Notes: generated from the sequence alone by a model not told the origin. Positions 52,959 to 61,233 are shown, counted from the first letter of the stretch. The stretch: 64,000 nucleotides of DNA from Brevibacterium sp. W7.2 (GCF_018137945.1 NZ_CP073089.1:2294001-2358000), one strand, 5' to 3'. Numbers and translations: made by a program.

Positions 52959-52964
52959 AGCCTA
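52959..52964 (-). promoter_or_regulatory. -10 element of the YbfF-like gene (leaderless, GTG start)
   Basis: TAGGCT, then GGTGGC, then GTG 52952 on the minus strand. Confidence 0.5.
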
Positions 52965-52968
52965 CCCG

Positions 52969-53481
52969 TCAGCGGCGCCCTGTCACCGTCTTCGCCAGCG
53001 CGGCCAGGGAGGCGTCGAGGAAGGCCGGCGGGAAGACAGGGAAGCCGCCGAAATCGTCGCGCACCGCCTGCGTCGTCCCCGACCAGTCGTAAGTCAGGGT
53101 CACCTCGGTGCCTCCGTCGACGGGCGCGAGGTCGTAGCGCCAGCGCCAGCCGCCGACGGCGACGTCGCCCGTGCCGTCGTCCTGGCCGGGATCCCAGCTG
53201 ATCGCCGTGTCGGGTTCGAAGGCGGTGACGACATTGTCCATCCGGTAGGCCCCACCGGCCTGTTCGAGGAACATGTTCATCGAGAAGACCTGCCCGACGC
53301 GGGTGATCGGTTCGGCCGAGATCGCCGAGCGCACCCAGTCGCCGGGTTCGGTGTCCTGGTGGCGCCCGGGATCGGCGAGCACCGCGAAGATCTCCGCCGG
53401 TGATGCTGCGATGACGCGGGTGCTCGACATCTTGTCGCCGGGATAAGTCGTCTGGGAGCGGGCTGCGCGCGTGTCGGCCAT
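52969..53481 (-). CDS. SRPBCC family protein (polyketide cyclase/START-like)
   Basis: 170 residues. VIAASPAEIFAVLADPGRHQ at about 23-42 and YDLAPVDGGTEVTLTYDWSG near 115 are typical of the SRPBCC helix-grip fold, which binds hydrophobic ligands. The ATG at 53481 is favoured over Met18 because TAGGCT sits six bases upstream. Function unknown. Divergent from the NUDIX gene. Confidence 0.8.
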   Translation of the reverse strand: MADTRAARSQTTYPGDKMSSTRVIAASPAEIFAVLADPGRHQDTEPGDWVRSAISAEPITRVGQVFSMNMFLEQAGGAYRMDNVVTAFEPDTAISWDPGQDDGTGDVAVGGWRWRYDLAPVDGGTEVTLTYDWSGTTQAVRDDFGGFPVFPPAFLDASLAALAKTVTGRR

Positions 53482-53487
53482 GGCCTC

Positions 53488-53493
53488 AGCCTA
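53488..53493 (-). promoter_or_regulatory. -10 element of the SRPBCC gene (leaderless)
   Basis: TAGGCT, then GAGGCC, then ATG 53481 on the minus strand. Confidence 0.5.
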
Positions 53494-53547
53494 GGCACGG
53501 GGAGGGGAATTGGGAAGTCCGCGCCGAGGGCGCCGTGAACTCATGGG

Positions 53548-53553
53548 TAGGGT
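53548..53553 (+). promoter_or_regulatory. -10 element of the NUDIX gene (leaderless)
   Basis: TAGGGT, then GTGGAC, then ATG 53560. Confidence 0.45.
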
Positions 53554-53559
53554 GTGGAC

Positions 53560-54027
53560 ATGGACTTGCACTTCTCCGAATACGACACGCGCGTCGCCGG
53601 CTACGCCGTGATCGTCAACGACAGCGATGAGATCCTGCTCAGCTGGTTCAACGGCGGTGGCGAGCCCAACCGTGCCCTGTGGACGCTGCCGGGCGGAGGC
53701 ATCGACTACGAGGAGAGCATCGAGGACGGCACCGTGCGGGAGATCCGGGAGGAGACCGGGTTCGACGCCGAGCTCGTCCGCCCGCTGACGACGCACAGCT
53801 TCACGGAGAAGCACCGCCGCAGCGGGCGCCCCTTCAAGGGTGTGCGAGTCGTCTATCTCGCGCGGATCGTCGGCGGCAGCCTCGGCACCCTCGAGGTCGA
53901 CGGCACGACCGACAGGGCCGAGTGGATCTCGATTCCCGCGCTCGCGCGCATCCGCCACGCCCGCATCATCGACGTTGGCCTCGAGGCGTGGCGGACCGAT
54001 GCGGCGAAGGGGCAGAACAGCCGGTGA
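53560..54027 (+). CDS. NUDIX hydrolase
   Basis: 155 residues from ATG 53560, two codons after a possible GTG. The NUDIX box runs from GGGIDYEESIEDG to REIREETGF, complete with the G-x5-E-x7-R-E-x2-E-E pattern, at about residues 45-67. Hydrolyses nucleoside-diphosphate-linked compounds; the exact substrate cannot be told. Convergent with the binding-lipoprotein gene, 27 bases apart. Confidence 0.9.
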   Translation: MDLHFSEYDTRVAGYAVIVNDSDEILLSWFNGGGEPNRALWTLPGGGIDYEESIEDGTVREIREETGFDAELVRPLTTHSFTEKHRRSGRPFKGVRVVYLARIVGGSLGTLEVDGTTDRAEWISIPALARIRHARIIDVGLEAWRTDAAKGQNSR

Positions 54028-54054
54028 GGGTCTCCCGCCGCCTGCCGCGCGCCG

Positions 54055-55017
54055 CTACTTGACGGCGGGCTTGAGGAGCTCCGGCATCGTCTGGGCGGCA
54101 TAGCGCGCCGAGAGCACCGAGTTGAGCGAGAACGCCTTGCGCACTTCGTCGTTGTCCTGAGTGAGCACGACCGAGCGGCCGTCGGCGACCGCGGGAATCC
54201 GCTGGAATGCGGAATCCTCGGTCACCTCGGTGTCGGGGATGTAGATCGGGAAGACGAGGAGGAGATCCGCGTCGAGGTCGTCGAGCTTCTCCTCCGACAC
54301 CGGCACCGTGAAGCCCTCGGGCTGGAGTGCGTCGATCGTCGGAGACTGGGTGAATCCGAGGTTCTCCATGAACTGCACGCGCTCGGTGCCCTTGATGTAG
54401 GCGCCCCAGCCCTCGGAGGTCTTCGCCGCCACGGTCACGGTCTTGCCGTCGAACTCGGGGTTGGCGTCGCGGGCGACTGCGAATTCGGCGTCGAGGTCCT
54501 CGAGCTGCTTCTTGCCCTTCTCCTCCTCGCCGAGTGCTTCGGCGACCATCGTCACCTGCTGATCCATCGACGTCAGGTAGTTGTCGCCGCCTTCGGGCGG
54601 GCCCACCGTCGGGGCGATCTCGCTGAGGCGGTCGTAGCGCTCCTGCTCGCCCGAGCTCTTCGTGTCGAGGATGAGGTCGGGCTCGAGTGCGGCGATCGCC
54701 TCGTAGTCGGGTTCGAGGGTGGCGATGATCTCCGGAGGCGTGTCGTAGAGGTCCGCCGCCCACGGCCCGACGCCGGAACCGCCGAACTCGACCCAGTCGG
54801 AGGCGCCGACGGGCTGGACGCCGAGCGCGAGTGCCGTCTCCGCATCGCCCCAGCCCAGAGCCACGACGCGCTGCGGGTCGGCGGGAACCTCGACGGCGCC
54901 GAACTTCGTGTCGACGCTGGCCCCCGTCGCGGTCGTCTCCGCATCGCCGGCGCCGCCGCCCGAGCACGCGGTGAGCAGGAGGACAGAGGCGAGGATGGGG
55001 GCGAGGATTCTGCGCAT
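54055..55017 (-). CDS. iron-siderophore ABC transporter, substrate-binding lipoprotein
   Basis: 320 residues from ATG 55015-55017. Lipobox LLLTAC with Cys18, then a Gly/Ala linker and a class III (helical-backbone) binding protein: VEVPADPQRVVALGWGDAET and ALEPDLILDTKSSGEQE, ending TMPELLKPAVK. It is the likely partner of the permease/ATPase operon at 47519-50561, 3.5 kb away. A DtxR-like box lies 20 bp upstream. The frame opening to 56196 runs antisense through the permease gene and is not real. Confidence 0.92.
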   Translation of the reverse strand: MRRILAPILASVLLLTACSGGGAGDAETTATGASVDTKFGAVEVPADPQRVVALGWGDAETALALGVQPVGASDWVEFGGSGVGPWAADLYDTPPEIIATLEPDYEAIAALEPDLILDTKSSGEQERYDRLSEIAPTVGPPEGGDNYLTSMDQQVTMVAEALGEEEKGKKQLEDLDAEFAVARDANPEFDGKTVTVAAKTSEGWGAYIKGTERVQFMENLGFTQSPTIDALQPEGFTVPVSEEKLDDLDADLLLVFPIYIPDTEVTEDSAFQRIPAVADGRSVVLTQDNDEVRKAFSLNSVLSARYAAQTMPELLKPAVK

Positions 55018-55036
55018 GGATCTCTTTCGTCGGAGT

Positions 55037-55055
55037 TTAGGCAAGCCTAGCTTAA
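55037..55055. promoter_or_regulatory. DtxR/IdeR-like iron box upstream of the binding lipoprotein
   Basis: TTAGGCAAGCCTAGCTTAA matches the consensus at 14 of 19 positions with both outer half-sites (TTAGG, TTAA). It lies 20-38 bp before the start. Confidence 0.7.
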
Positions 55056-55106
55056 TCCATAGCGAGGTGTGGGGTGAACGCCACCAGCCGCCGACGATCG
55101 GGTCGC

Positions 55107-56603
55107 TCAGCGCTCGGGTTTGATCTCGAGCCCGTCGACGTCGACCTTCTCGAGCGGCACGAGTCCGGCAGGGCGGCCCTTGACGAGCCGGTAGATGCCC
55201 CACACGAGGAGGAAGGCGGGCAGGCCGATGTAGGCGGAGGCGACCTCGAGGACGCGGCCGTCGACGACGGCCTCGATGTTCTGTCCGGCGACGACGACGA
55301 TAAGCATGATGAGCGCGATGATCGGCCCGATGGGGAAGAGCGGTGCCCGGTAGGGCAGGTCGGCGACGCTGTGACCCTGGCGGACGTAGGCGCGACGGAA
55401 CCGGAAGTGACACCAGGCGATGCCGATCCACACGATGAACCCGGAGAGACCGGAGACGTTGATGAGCCAGGTGTAGGCCGCCCCGTCGCCCATCACCTCG
55501 GTGAGGAATCCGAAGAGCCCGATGAAGGCGGTCGCGAAGAGGGCCATGACGGGCACGCCGCGGGCGTTGAGACGGGCGAACAGTCGTGGGGCGGTGCCGT
55601 CCTTCGCCATCGCGTAGAGCATCCGGGTCGAGGCGTAGAGTCCGGAGTTGCCGGCGGAGAGGATCGCGGTGAGGATGACGGCGTTCATCACGCTCGCGGC
55701 CACGGCGATGCCCGCGCGTTCGAAGACGAGGGTGAACGGGGAGGCGGTGATGTCGTCGTTGTCCGCCGCGGCCAGCAGGGACGGATCCGTGTAGGGCAGG
55801 AGGAATCCGATGACGACGATCGCTCCGATGTAGAAGAGCATGATCCGCCAGAACACGGTCCGGATGGCCCGCGGCATGTCGCGGCGGGGGTCCCGGGATT
55901 CGCCCGCGGTGACGCCGACGAGCTCGGTGCCCTGGAAGGAGAAGCCGGCGATCATGAACACGGAGATGATCGAGACCCACCCGCCGACGAACGGCGCCTC
56001 CCCGGTCGTCCAGTTGCTCAGTCCCGGTGAGCTGCCGCCGATGATGCCGGCGATCATGAGGACGCCGAGGACGAGGAATGCGAGCACGGCCGTGACCTTG
56101 ATCGCGGCGAACCAGAACTCGCCTTCGCCGAAGGCGCGGGCGGAGAGGAAGTTGAGGCCGGTGAGGAGGGCGAGGAAGACGGCCGCCCAGATCCATGCGG
56201 GCACGTCGGGCACCCAGAAGGACATGATGACGCCGGCGGCGACGAGTTCGGCAGCCAGGGTGATCGCCCAGTTGAACCAGTAGTTCCAGCCCATCGCGAA
56301 GCCGAAGGAGGGGCTGACGTACTTCGAGCCGTACGTGTGGAAGGACCCGGCGACGGGCAGATGGGTCGACATCTCGCCGAGGGACTGCATGACGAAGAGG
56401 ACCATGATCCCGATGACGGCGTACGCGAGCAGCGCCCCGCCGGGGCCGGCTTGGGAGATCGTGCCGCCCGATCCGAGGAAGAGGCCGGTGCCGATGGCGC
56501 CGCCGATCGCGATCATCTGCAGGTGACGCGACCGCAGTCCCCGCTTGAGTTCCCGGGAGTTCTCGTTCCGGGTGGTCGTCGCCGAGGTGGTCGGCTGTTG
56601 CAT
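55107..56603 (-). CDS. amino-acid permease (APC superfamily, AAT family)
   Basis: 498 residues from ATG 56601-56603; the ATG six codons earlier is a less likely start. About twelve helices. GLRSRHLQMIAIGGAIGTGL and FLGSGGTISQAGP near 25-55 are the AAT family signature. FSFQGTELVGVTAGESRDPR near 230 is the conserved cytosolic loop. Substrate unspecified; relatives carry GABA, aromatic or branched amino acids. Ends 90 bp before the binding-lipoprotein DtxR box. Confidence 0.9.
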   Translation of the reverse strand: MQQPTTSATTTRNENSRELKRGLRSRHLQMIAIGGAIGTGLFLGSGGTISQAGPGGALLAYAVIGIMVLFVMQSLGEMSTHLPVAGSFHTYGSKYVSPSFGFAMGWNYWFNWAITLAAELVAAGVIMSFWVPDVPAWIWAAVFLALLTGLNFLSARAFGEGEFWFAAIKVTAVLAFLVLGVLMIAGIIGGSSPGLSNWTTGEAPFVGGWVSIISVFMIAGFSFQGTELVGVTAGESRDPRRDMPRAIRTVFWRIMLFYIGAIVVIGFLLPYTDPSLLAAADNDDITASPFTLVFERAGIAVAASVMNAVILTAILSAGNSGLYASTRMLYAMAKDGTAPRLFARLNARGVPVMALFATAFIGLFGFLTEVMGDGAAYTWLINVSGLSGFIVWIGIAWCHFRFRRAYVRQGHSVADLPYRAPLFPIGPIIALIMLIVVVAGQNIEAVVDGRVLEVASAYIGLPAFLLVWGIYRLVKGRPAGLVPLEKVDVDGLEIKPER

Positions 56604-56756
56604 TGTGTCCCCTGCTCGCATTCGGTCGGGTCCCGGTTGCGGGCCCCGGCCATTCTTATCACATGAAGGCGACGGGAGCGGGGCATGCAGGATGGTCTGG
56701 GCATCTCGACACCAGCCCGGGCGGAGACCCGAGCACCGGCAGAGATCAGCGAGCCT

Positions 56757-57455
56757 TCACGTCCGGTCGAGGAAGCGCAGGACCGCCGCGACCCGACGGC
56801 TCGTCGTCTCCCCTGCCTGGAGGTCGAGTTTGTCGAAGATCGCGCTGATCGCCTTCTCCACCGAGCTGATCGAGACGTAGAGGCGCTCGGCGATGCCGCG
56901 GTTCGACAGTCCCTCGGCCATCGCCGCGAGGACATCGTGCTCCCGGGGGCTGAGCGCCTCGAGCGTCGACTGCCGCTCCGAGGTGCGCAGGAGCTGCCGG
57001 ACGACCTCGGGGTCGATGACGGTGCCGCCGGCGGCGATGCGCATGACCGAGTCGAGGAACCGGTCGATGTCGGTGACCCGGTTCTTCAGCAGGTAGCCGA
57101 CACCGACCGATTCGGAGCTGAGCAGCTCGGTCGCGTACTCGTGGAGGACGTACTGGCTGAGCACGAGCACTCCGATGTCCGGGTGGGTGCGCTTGATCGT
57201 CAGCGCCGCCTCGAGGCCCTCCGTCGTGTGCGTCGGCGGCATCCGCACGTCGACGATCGCCAGCTGCGGGGCCAGGGCGTCGACGGCCGCGAGCAGCTGG
57301 GTTCCGTCATCGACGGAGGCGACGACGGAGATCCCCTCGTCCTCGAGGAGACTGCGCACGCCCTCCCGCAGGAGGACGGCGTCGTCGGCGAGGACGACGC
57401 GCAGCGCGTCACGGCTCGCCGGCGTCGGCGCATTCGTGCGGGTGGGCTCAGTCAT
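56757..57455 (-). CDS. NarL/FixJ-type response regulator
   Basis: 232 residues. Receiver domain (about 18-135) with acidic ADDAVLLREG, phospho-acceptor Asp69 in AIVDVRMPP and Lys124 in YLLKNR. LuxR-type helix-turn-helix (about 165-220): LSPREHDVLAAMAEGLSNRG, then VSISSVEKAISAIFDKL. Overlaps the histidine kinase gene by 8 bases. Likely controls the amino-acid permease or envelope genes, but no target is shown. Confidence 0.92.
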   Translation of the reverse strand: MTEPTRTNAPTPASRDALRVVLADDAVLLREGVRSLLEDEGISVVASVDDGTQLLAAVDALAPQLAIVDVRMPPTHTTEGLEAALTIKRTHPDIGVLVLSQYVLHEYATELLSSESVGVGYLLKNRVTDIDRFLDSVMRIAAGGTVIDPEVVRQLLRTSERQSTLEALSPREHDVLAAMAEGLSNRGIAERLYVSISSVEKAISAIFDKLDLQAGETTSRRVAAVLRFLDRT

Positions 57456-58584
57456 AGGGGATCTCCGCTCTCACTGTGGTGCCCTCACTCACCGGGCTGA
57501 TGATCTCGAGTCGACCGTCGAGCGCACTGACCCGCCGGGAGAGGCCCTGGAGCCCGCCCCCACGCAGGTCAGCGCCTCCCCGGCCGTCGTCGACCACCTC
57601 GGCGACCAGTGCGGTCCCACCGTCGTGGACGCGGATGGTGATCGCCGAGGCGGCGGCGTGCTTGACGACGTTCGTCACGGCTTCGCGGACGACGAAGTAC
57701 GCGGCCGATTCGACGGCCTGCGGGATGCGCCTGGCCGGCTGCTCGAGGATCGTCACCGGCACCGGGCAGTGGTCGGCGATGCGCGTGAGCACCGACGCCA
57801 GCCCGTGCTCGTCGAGGGCGGTCGGATAGACCCGCCACGCCACCTCCCGCATCTCGTCGATGAGGTCCTGGGACTGGACGAGCGCACTGTCGAGGAGAGC
57901 CGCCGCCTTCTCCGGGTCGTGGGCCCGGCGGGCCCGGGCGATGAGGACGGACAGGGACACGACGTTCTGCTGCACCCCGTCGTGGAGGTCGCGTTCGATG
58001 CGGCGGCGTTCGTCGTCGATGGCGACGACGACCCCGCGGCGGGTGGTGATGAGCTCCGTGATGCGGCTGTGGACCGCGGTCGGTCGGCTCACCTGACCGG
58101 CGGAGGCGTCGATGCGCCCGTGCAGCCAGTTGCCGAGTTCGGCGAGGAGGACCGCGCCGATGAGGTTCGCCGCCCCGTAGAGGACGCCGACGAGGAGCAG
58201 CGGCTGGCTCATCGTCCACAGCGAGAAGCTGATCGTCACCCCGCCGCCGGCGAACAGCCCCTGGATGAGCGCGCCGAGGGTGACGAAGACGAAGCCGGTG
58301 AGGAGGTTGACCACGGGCACTACGATGAGGAGGGCGACGAGGCCGGTCAGGGCGAAGAAGCCGCGCCCCGGCCGGGCGTCTGCGAGCACGATGCCCAGGG
58401 TCCGCTCCTGCCGGGTCCGCTCCCAGGTCAGGACGCGACGGGAGAACGCCGAGGCGGGCGGGAGGCACGCGGCGAGCAGCAGCGGCAGGCAGAGGACGCC
58501 GCCCCACAGCACCCCGAGCACGGAGAGCGACCACCGCCGGAGGAACATGCGGGGTTCGCGCGGGATCGTCGCGGGCCACGGCAT
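57448..58584 (-). CDS. sensor histidine kinase (HisKA_3, NarX/DesK-like)
   Basis: 378 residues from ATG 58582-58584. Four membrane helices in the first 155 residues, with short loops, so signal input is probably in or at the membrane. Phospho-acceptor His201 in ERDLHDGVQQNVVSLSV; the ATPase domain includes VVREAVTNVVKHAAASA (N-box) and VVDDGRGGADLRGGGLQGL (G-boxes). Pairs with the overlapping response regulator. The long frame to 58761 is rejected because TACGAT sits six bases before 58584. Confidence 0.92.
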   Translation of the reverse strand: MPWPATIPREPRMFLRRWSLSVLGVLWGGVLCLPLLLAACLPPASAFSRRVLTWERTRQERTLGIVLADARPGRGFFALTGLVALLIVVPVVNLLTGFVFVTLGALIQGLFAGGGVTISFSLWTMSQPLLLVGVLYGAANLIGAVLLAELGNWLHGRIDASAGQVSRPTAVHSRITELITTRRGVVVAIDDERRRIERDLHDGVQQNVVSLSVLIARARRAHDPEKAAALLDSALVQSQDLIDEMREVAWRVYPTALDEHGLASVLTRIADHCPVPVTILEQPARRIPQAVESAAYFVVREAVTNVVKHAAASAITIRVHDGGTALVAEVVDDGRGGADLRGGGLQGLSRRVSALDGRLEIISPVSEGTTVRAEIPYD

Positions 58585-58590
58585 GGCTCG

Positions 58591-58596
58591 ATCGTA
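58591..58596 (-). promoter_or_regulatory. -10 element of the kinase gene (leaderless)
   Basis: TACGAT, then CGAGCC, then ATG 58584 on the minus strand; the same spacer bases as at the ychJ-like gene. Confidence 0.55.
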
Positions 58597-58724
58597 GCAA
58601 CGCAGGTCAGGGCGTCTGGAGGGGTCAGACCTCACATCTCGTTCCGGTTTTCCGCAGCGCGTCGGCGGGCGATCCCGTCCCGGGAATGCGCTCCGCCTCG
58701 TACCGGCGAGCACGGCCGCGTCAC

Positions 58725-58730
58725 TAGGGT
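58725..58730 (+). promoter_or_regulatory. -10 element of the DedA gene
   Basis: TAGGGT, eight bases before ATG 58739 and two before ATG 58733; the former fits a leaderless start better. Confidence 0.4.
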
Positions 58731-58738
58731 CGATGACC

Positions 58739-59464
58739 ATGGACTTCGCTCTCGACCTCATCCAGCAGACGCTGACCTCCCCGTGGCTCTACCTCCTCAT
58801 CGCCGTCGTCGCCGCCCTCGACTCCCTCGTCCCGATCGTGCCCTCGGAGACCGTCGTCATCACCGCCGCCGCGTACGCCGTGACCGGCAGTCCGGCGGCG
58901 GTGGGCATCATCGCGGCGGCGGCCGTCGGTGCGCTCCTCGGCGATCTCGCCGCCCACCTCGTCGGCCGCGGCGGCAGTCGCGCCACCGACCGGTGGGTCC
59001 GGTCGGCCCGGCTGCGCCGGCTGCTCGCCTCGACGGCGGAGATGTTCGCCGTCCGGGGCGGTGCGATGCTCGTGGCAGGGCGGTTCATCCCCGGCGGGCG
59101 GACAGCGACGACGATCGCCTCGGGGATGCTCCGCTATTCCCTGCCCCGGTTCCTCGCCGTGGACTTCCTCGGGGCGCTGGCGTGGGCGGTCTACTCGACG
59201 GGAATCGGGCTCCTCGGTGGGGCCGTCTTCGCCGATCAGCCGCTGTGGGGTGTCGTCCTCGGCGTCGGCATCGCGCTCACCCTCACCGGTCTCGCCGAGG
59301 TGGCCCGCCGTCTCCGGGCGAAGCGGAGGGCCGCTGTTGCCGGGCCCGAGGTGCCCGTGCCCGCGGCGGCCCCGGTCGTGCCGCGGGAATGTGACCCGAC
59401 CGCAGAGCGCGCCCTCCTCATGCGCTCCGGTCGAACTCGCCTGCTCGCAGCTGCACGAGAGTGA
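58739..59464 (+). CDS. DedA family membrane protein
   Basis: 241 residues. About five helices; DSLVPIVPSETVVITAAAYA with the Pro-Ser-Glu motif near 30-50, GALLGDLAAHLVGRGGS near 66-82, and AGRFIPGGRTATTIASGM near 115-130 are DedA landmarks (re-entrant loops with Glu and Arg). DedA proteins include undecaprenyl-phosphate translocases. The 3' end overlaps the convergent panE-like gene by 47 bases, an unusually long overlap. Confidence 0.88.
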   Translation: MDFALDLIQQTLTSPWLYLLIAVVAALDSLVPIVPSETVVITAAAYAVTGSPAAVGIIAAAAVGALLGDLAAHLVGRGGSRATDRWVRSARLRRLLASTAEMFAVRGGAMLVAGRFIPGGRTATTIASGMLRYSLPRFLAVDFLGALAWAVYSTGIGLLGGAVFADQPLWGVVLGVGIALTLTGLAEVARRLRAKRRAAVAGPEVPVPAAAPVVPRECDPTAERALLMRSGRTRLLAAARE

Positions 59465-60332
59465 GATCGAGCAGCGGGGTCGGCACCCCGAGGTCGCGCG
59501 CCGTCGTCTGGAGGTGGCCGAGGATGTGCTCGGTCTCGTTCGGCAGTCCAGCCGTGACGTCTCGGTAGAGCGAGGAGGTGAAGGCGGAGCCCTCGGCGGT
59601 GAGCATCGAGAGGGTGGCCGCCCGGGCCCGCGCGGAGACCGGGTGGCCGGCCGCCATGGCGACGGCTTCGAGTTCGTCGATGATCCCCACGACGTGGGGT
59701 TCGCCGCCGGCGGCCATGATCGCGCCGACCGGTGCCCGGAAGAGGCACGTGACGACACCGGCCGCGGCGATGAACACCCATTTCTCCCACAGGGCGTCGT
59801 CGATGCCGTCGATGACCTGCAGCCGGAAGCCGGGGACGTCGAGCGCGTCGACGACCGCGGGTGGGACCTCTCCCCCGCCGAGGCGGCCGATCGTCATCGT
59901 CGCGAGATCCGTCATCTGGACGATGTCGGCCCCGCGCATCGTGCCGACGATCTTGACGAGCCCGCCGAGCACCTGCCCGGGGAACTCCGCCTCGAGGCGA
60001 CCGATCTGCGCCATCCCGTTGAGGAACGGGATGATGAGGGTCCGGGGTCCGACGGCCGGTCGGAGGTCGGCGATGATCGATTCGAGGGCACCGGCCTTGA
60101 CGGCGACGAGGATGAGATCGACCGGGGTCGGTTCGGCCGCGAGCTCCTCCGCCGTCGTCACGGCCACCGGGTTCGTCCGGTCCTCGTCGGGGGCGATGAA
60201 TCGCAGGCCGTTCTCTCTCAGAGCCTCGGCGCGGGCGGGCCTGACGAGGAAGGTGACGTCGCGGCCGGCTTCGACGAGACGGGTGCCGAAGGCGCCGCCG
60301 GTCGCGCCGGCTCCGGCGATGAGGATTGTCAC
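59418..60332 (-). CDS. panE: 2-dehydropantoate 2-reductase (ApbA/PanE family)
   Basis: 304 residues. N-terminal NADP motif [31 protein letters not shown] with the catalytic Lys; [16 protein letters not shown] and the helical C-terminal domain near [17 protein letters not shown]. Reduces ketopantoate to pantoate in CoA biosynthesis, although ApbA homologues of other substrate range exist. Its start overlaps thiE (ATGA), so pantothenate and thiamine steps are transcribed together here. Confidence 0.88.
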   Translation of the reverse strand: MTILIAGAGATGGAFGTRLVEAGRDVTFLVRPARAEALRENGLRFIAPDEDRTNPVAVTTAEELAAEPTPVDLILVAVKAGALESIIADLRPAVGPRTLIIPFLNGMAQIGRLEAEFPGQVLGGLVKIVGTMRGADIVQMTDLATMTIGRLGGGEVPPAVVDALDVPGFRLQVIDGIDDALWEKWVFIAAAGVVTCLFRAPVGAIMAAGGEPHVVGIIDELEAVAMAAGHPVSARARAATLSMLTAEGSAFTSSLYRDVTAGLPNETEHILGHLQTTARDLGVPTPLLDLTLVQLRAGEFDRSA

Positions 60333-61129
60333 AGGGTGCCGTCCTTCGGGGTCGTGCCAGGGGTCGTGGCAGTGGTCGTATCGGGGTCAGCGGAAGTCAG
60401 CTGCGCGCGCAGCCGAGCGGCCGCCTCGGCGGGGTCAGGCGCCTCGGTGATCGCGCGGACGACGACGATGCGCGTCGCTCCGGTCTCCTGCACGGATGTG
60501 AGACGGTCACCGGCGGAGATCCCGCCGATCGCGAACCACGGCTTTTCGGTCGTCCCGCTCACCGTCGCCAGCGGTTCGAGTCCGGCGGCGGGGCGTCCGG
60601 GCTTCGTCGGGGTCTCCCACACGGGGCCGAGGCAGAAGTAGTCGATCTCCGGGTCGGCGGCGGCGGCGAGCGCCTGCTCGACCGAATGCGTCGACCGGCC
60701 GAGGATGACGTCGTCGCCGAGCACCGTGCGGGCCTGCGCGCTCGTCAGGTCGCCCTGTCCGACATGGAAGACGTCCGCGCCGACGAGGAGGGCGACATCG
60801 GCGCGGTCGTTGACGGAGAAGAGCTTCCCGTGCCGGTGGGCGGCCTCGCGGAGGATCTCGAGGGCGGCGATCTCCTCCCTGGCCTCCAGGCCCTTGTCGC
60901 GGAGCTGGATGATGTCGACGCCCCCGGCGTATGCGGCGTCGAGGAACTCACCGAGGTCGCCCTGCTGCGTGCGGGCGTCGGTGCAGAGGTAGAGCCGGGC
61001 GGAGGCGAGCGCACGGGTCCGCGCGGCGTCCCGGCCGGTGGAGTCGCGGTCGACCGGGTGCCCTGCGTGCTCAGCAGGGGCGGTCACGGGGTCTTGCACT
61101 GCGGGAGACGTTGGCATCGTGGGAACCAT
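60329..61129 (-). CDS. thiE: thiamine phosphate synthase ThiE
   Basis: 266 residues; joins the pyrimidine and thiazole phosphates. Core: [75 protein letters not shown], and [10 protein letters not shown], all ThiE signatures. Residues 1-45 and 240-266 are extra, low-complexity tails. The ATG at 61129 is supported by TACTCT six bases upstream. It is divergent from thiO, with only 104 bp between start codons and the TPP riboswitch on the other strand. Confidence 0.93.
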   Translation of the reverse strand: MVPTMPTSPAVQDPVTAPAEHAGHPVDRDSTGRDAARTRALASARLYLCTDARTQQGDLGEFLDAAYAGGVDIIQLRDKGLEAREEIAALEILREAAHRHGKLFSVNDRADVALLVGADVFHVGQGDLTSAQARTVLGDDVILGRSTHSVEQALAAAADPEIDYFCLGPVWETPTKPGRPAAGLEPLATVSGTTEKPWFAIGGISAGDRLTSVQETGATRIVVVRAITEAPDPAEAAARLRAQLTSADPDTTTATTPGTTPKDGTL

Positions 61130-61134
61130 GCTCC

Positions 61135-61140
61135 TAGAGT
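61135..61140 (+). promoter_or_regulatory. -10 element of the thiO operon
   Basis: TAGAGT; transcription from about 61147 would begin just before the riboswitch (61149). It shares five bases with the thiE -10 on the other strand. Confidence 0.5.
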
Positions 61141-61141
61141 A
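61136..61141 (-). promoter_or_regulatory. -10 element of thiE (leaderless)
   Basis: TACTCT on the minus strand, then AGGAGC, then ATG 61129. The AGGAG could also be seen as a weak ribosome site but would lie in the first base of a leaderless mRNA. Confidence 0.55.
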
Positions 61142-61148
61142 GAGGAGT

Positions 61149-61227
61149 TCGCGGGAGCCTCGCTGGGAGGCTGAGAGGGCTTCGTGCCGACCGCCTCACC
61201 TGATGCGGGTCATGCCGCCGGAGGGAG
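61149..61227 (+). ncRNA. TPP riboswitch (THI element)
   Basis: The aptamer has GGGAGCC near 61153, GGCTGAGAGG near 61169, CACCTGATGCGGGTCATGCC near 61197 and GCCGGAGGGAG at the 3' end, in the order and spacing of known TPP riboswitches (compare CTGAGA and ACCTGATnTGGATAATGCC). The final GGAGGGAG is also the ribosome site, six to seven bases before the thiO ATG, so TPP binding should block translation of thiOSGF. Confidence 0.93.
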
Positions 61228-61233
61228 AATCGC

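Noticed and set aside
55018..56196. 713-residue frame that would extend the siderophore-binding protein upstream
   Set aside because: The lipoprotein signal and DtxR box fix the start at 55017; the extension is antisense-frame noise inside the permease gene.
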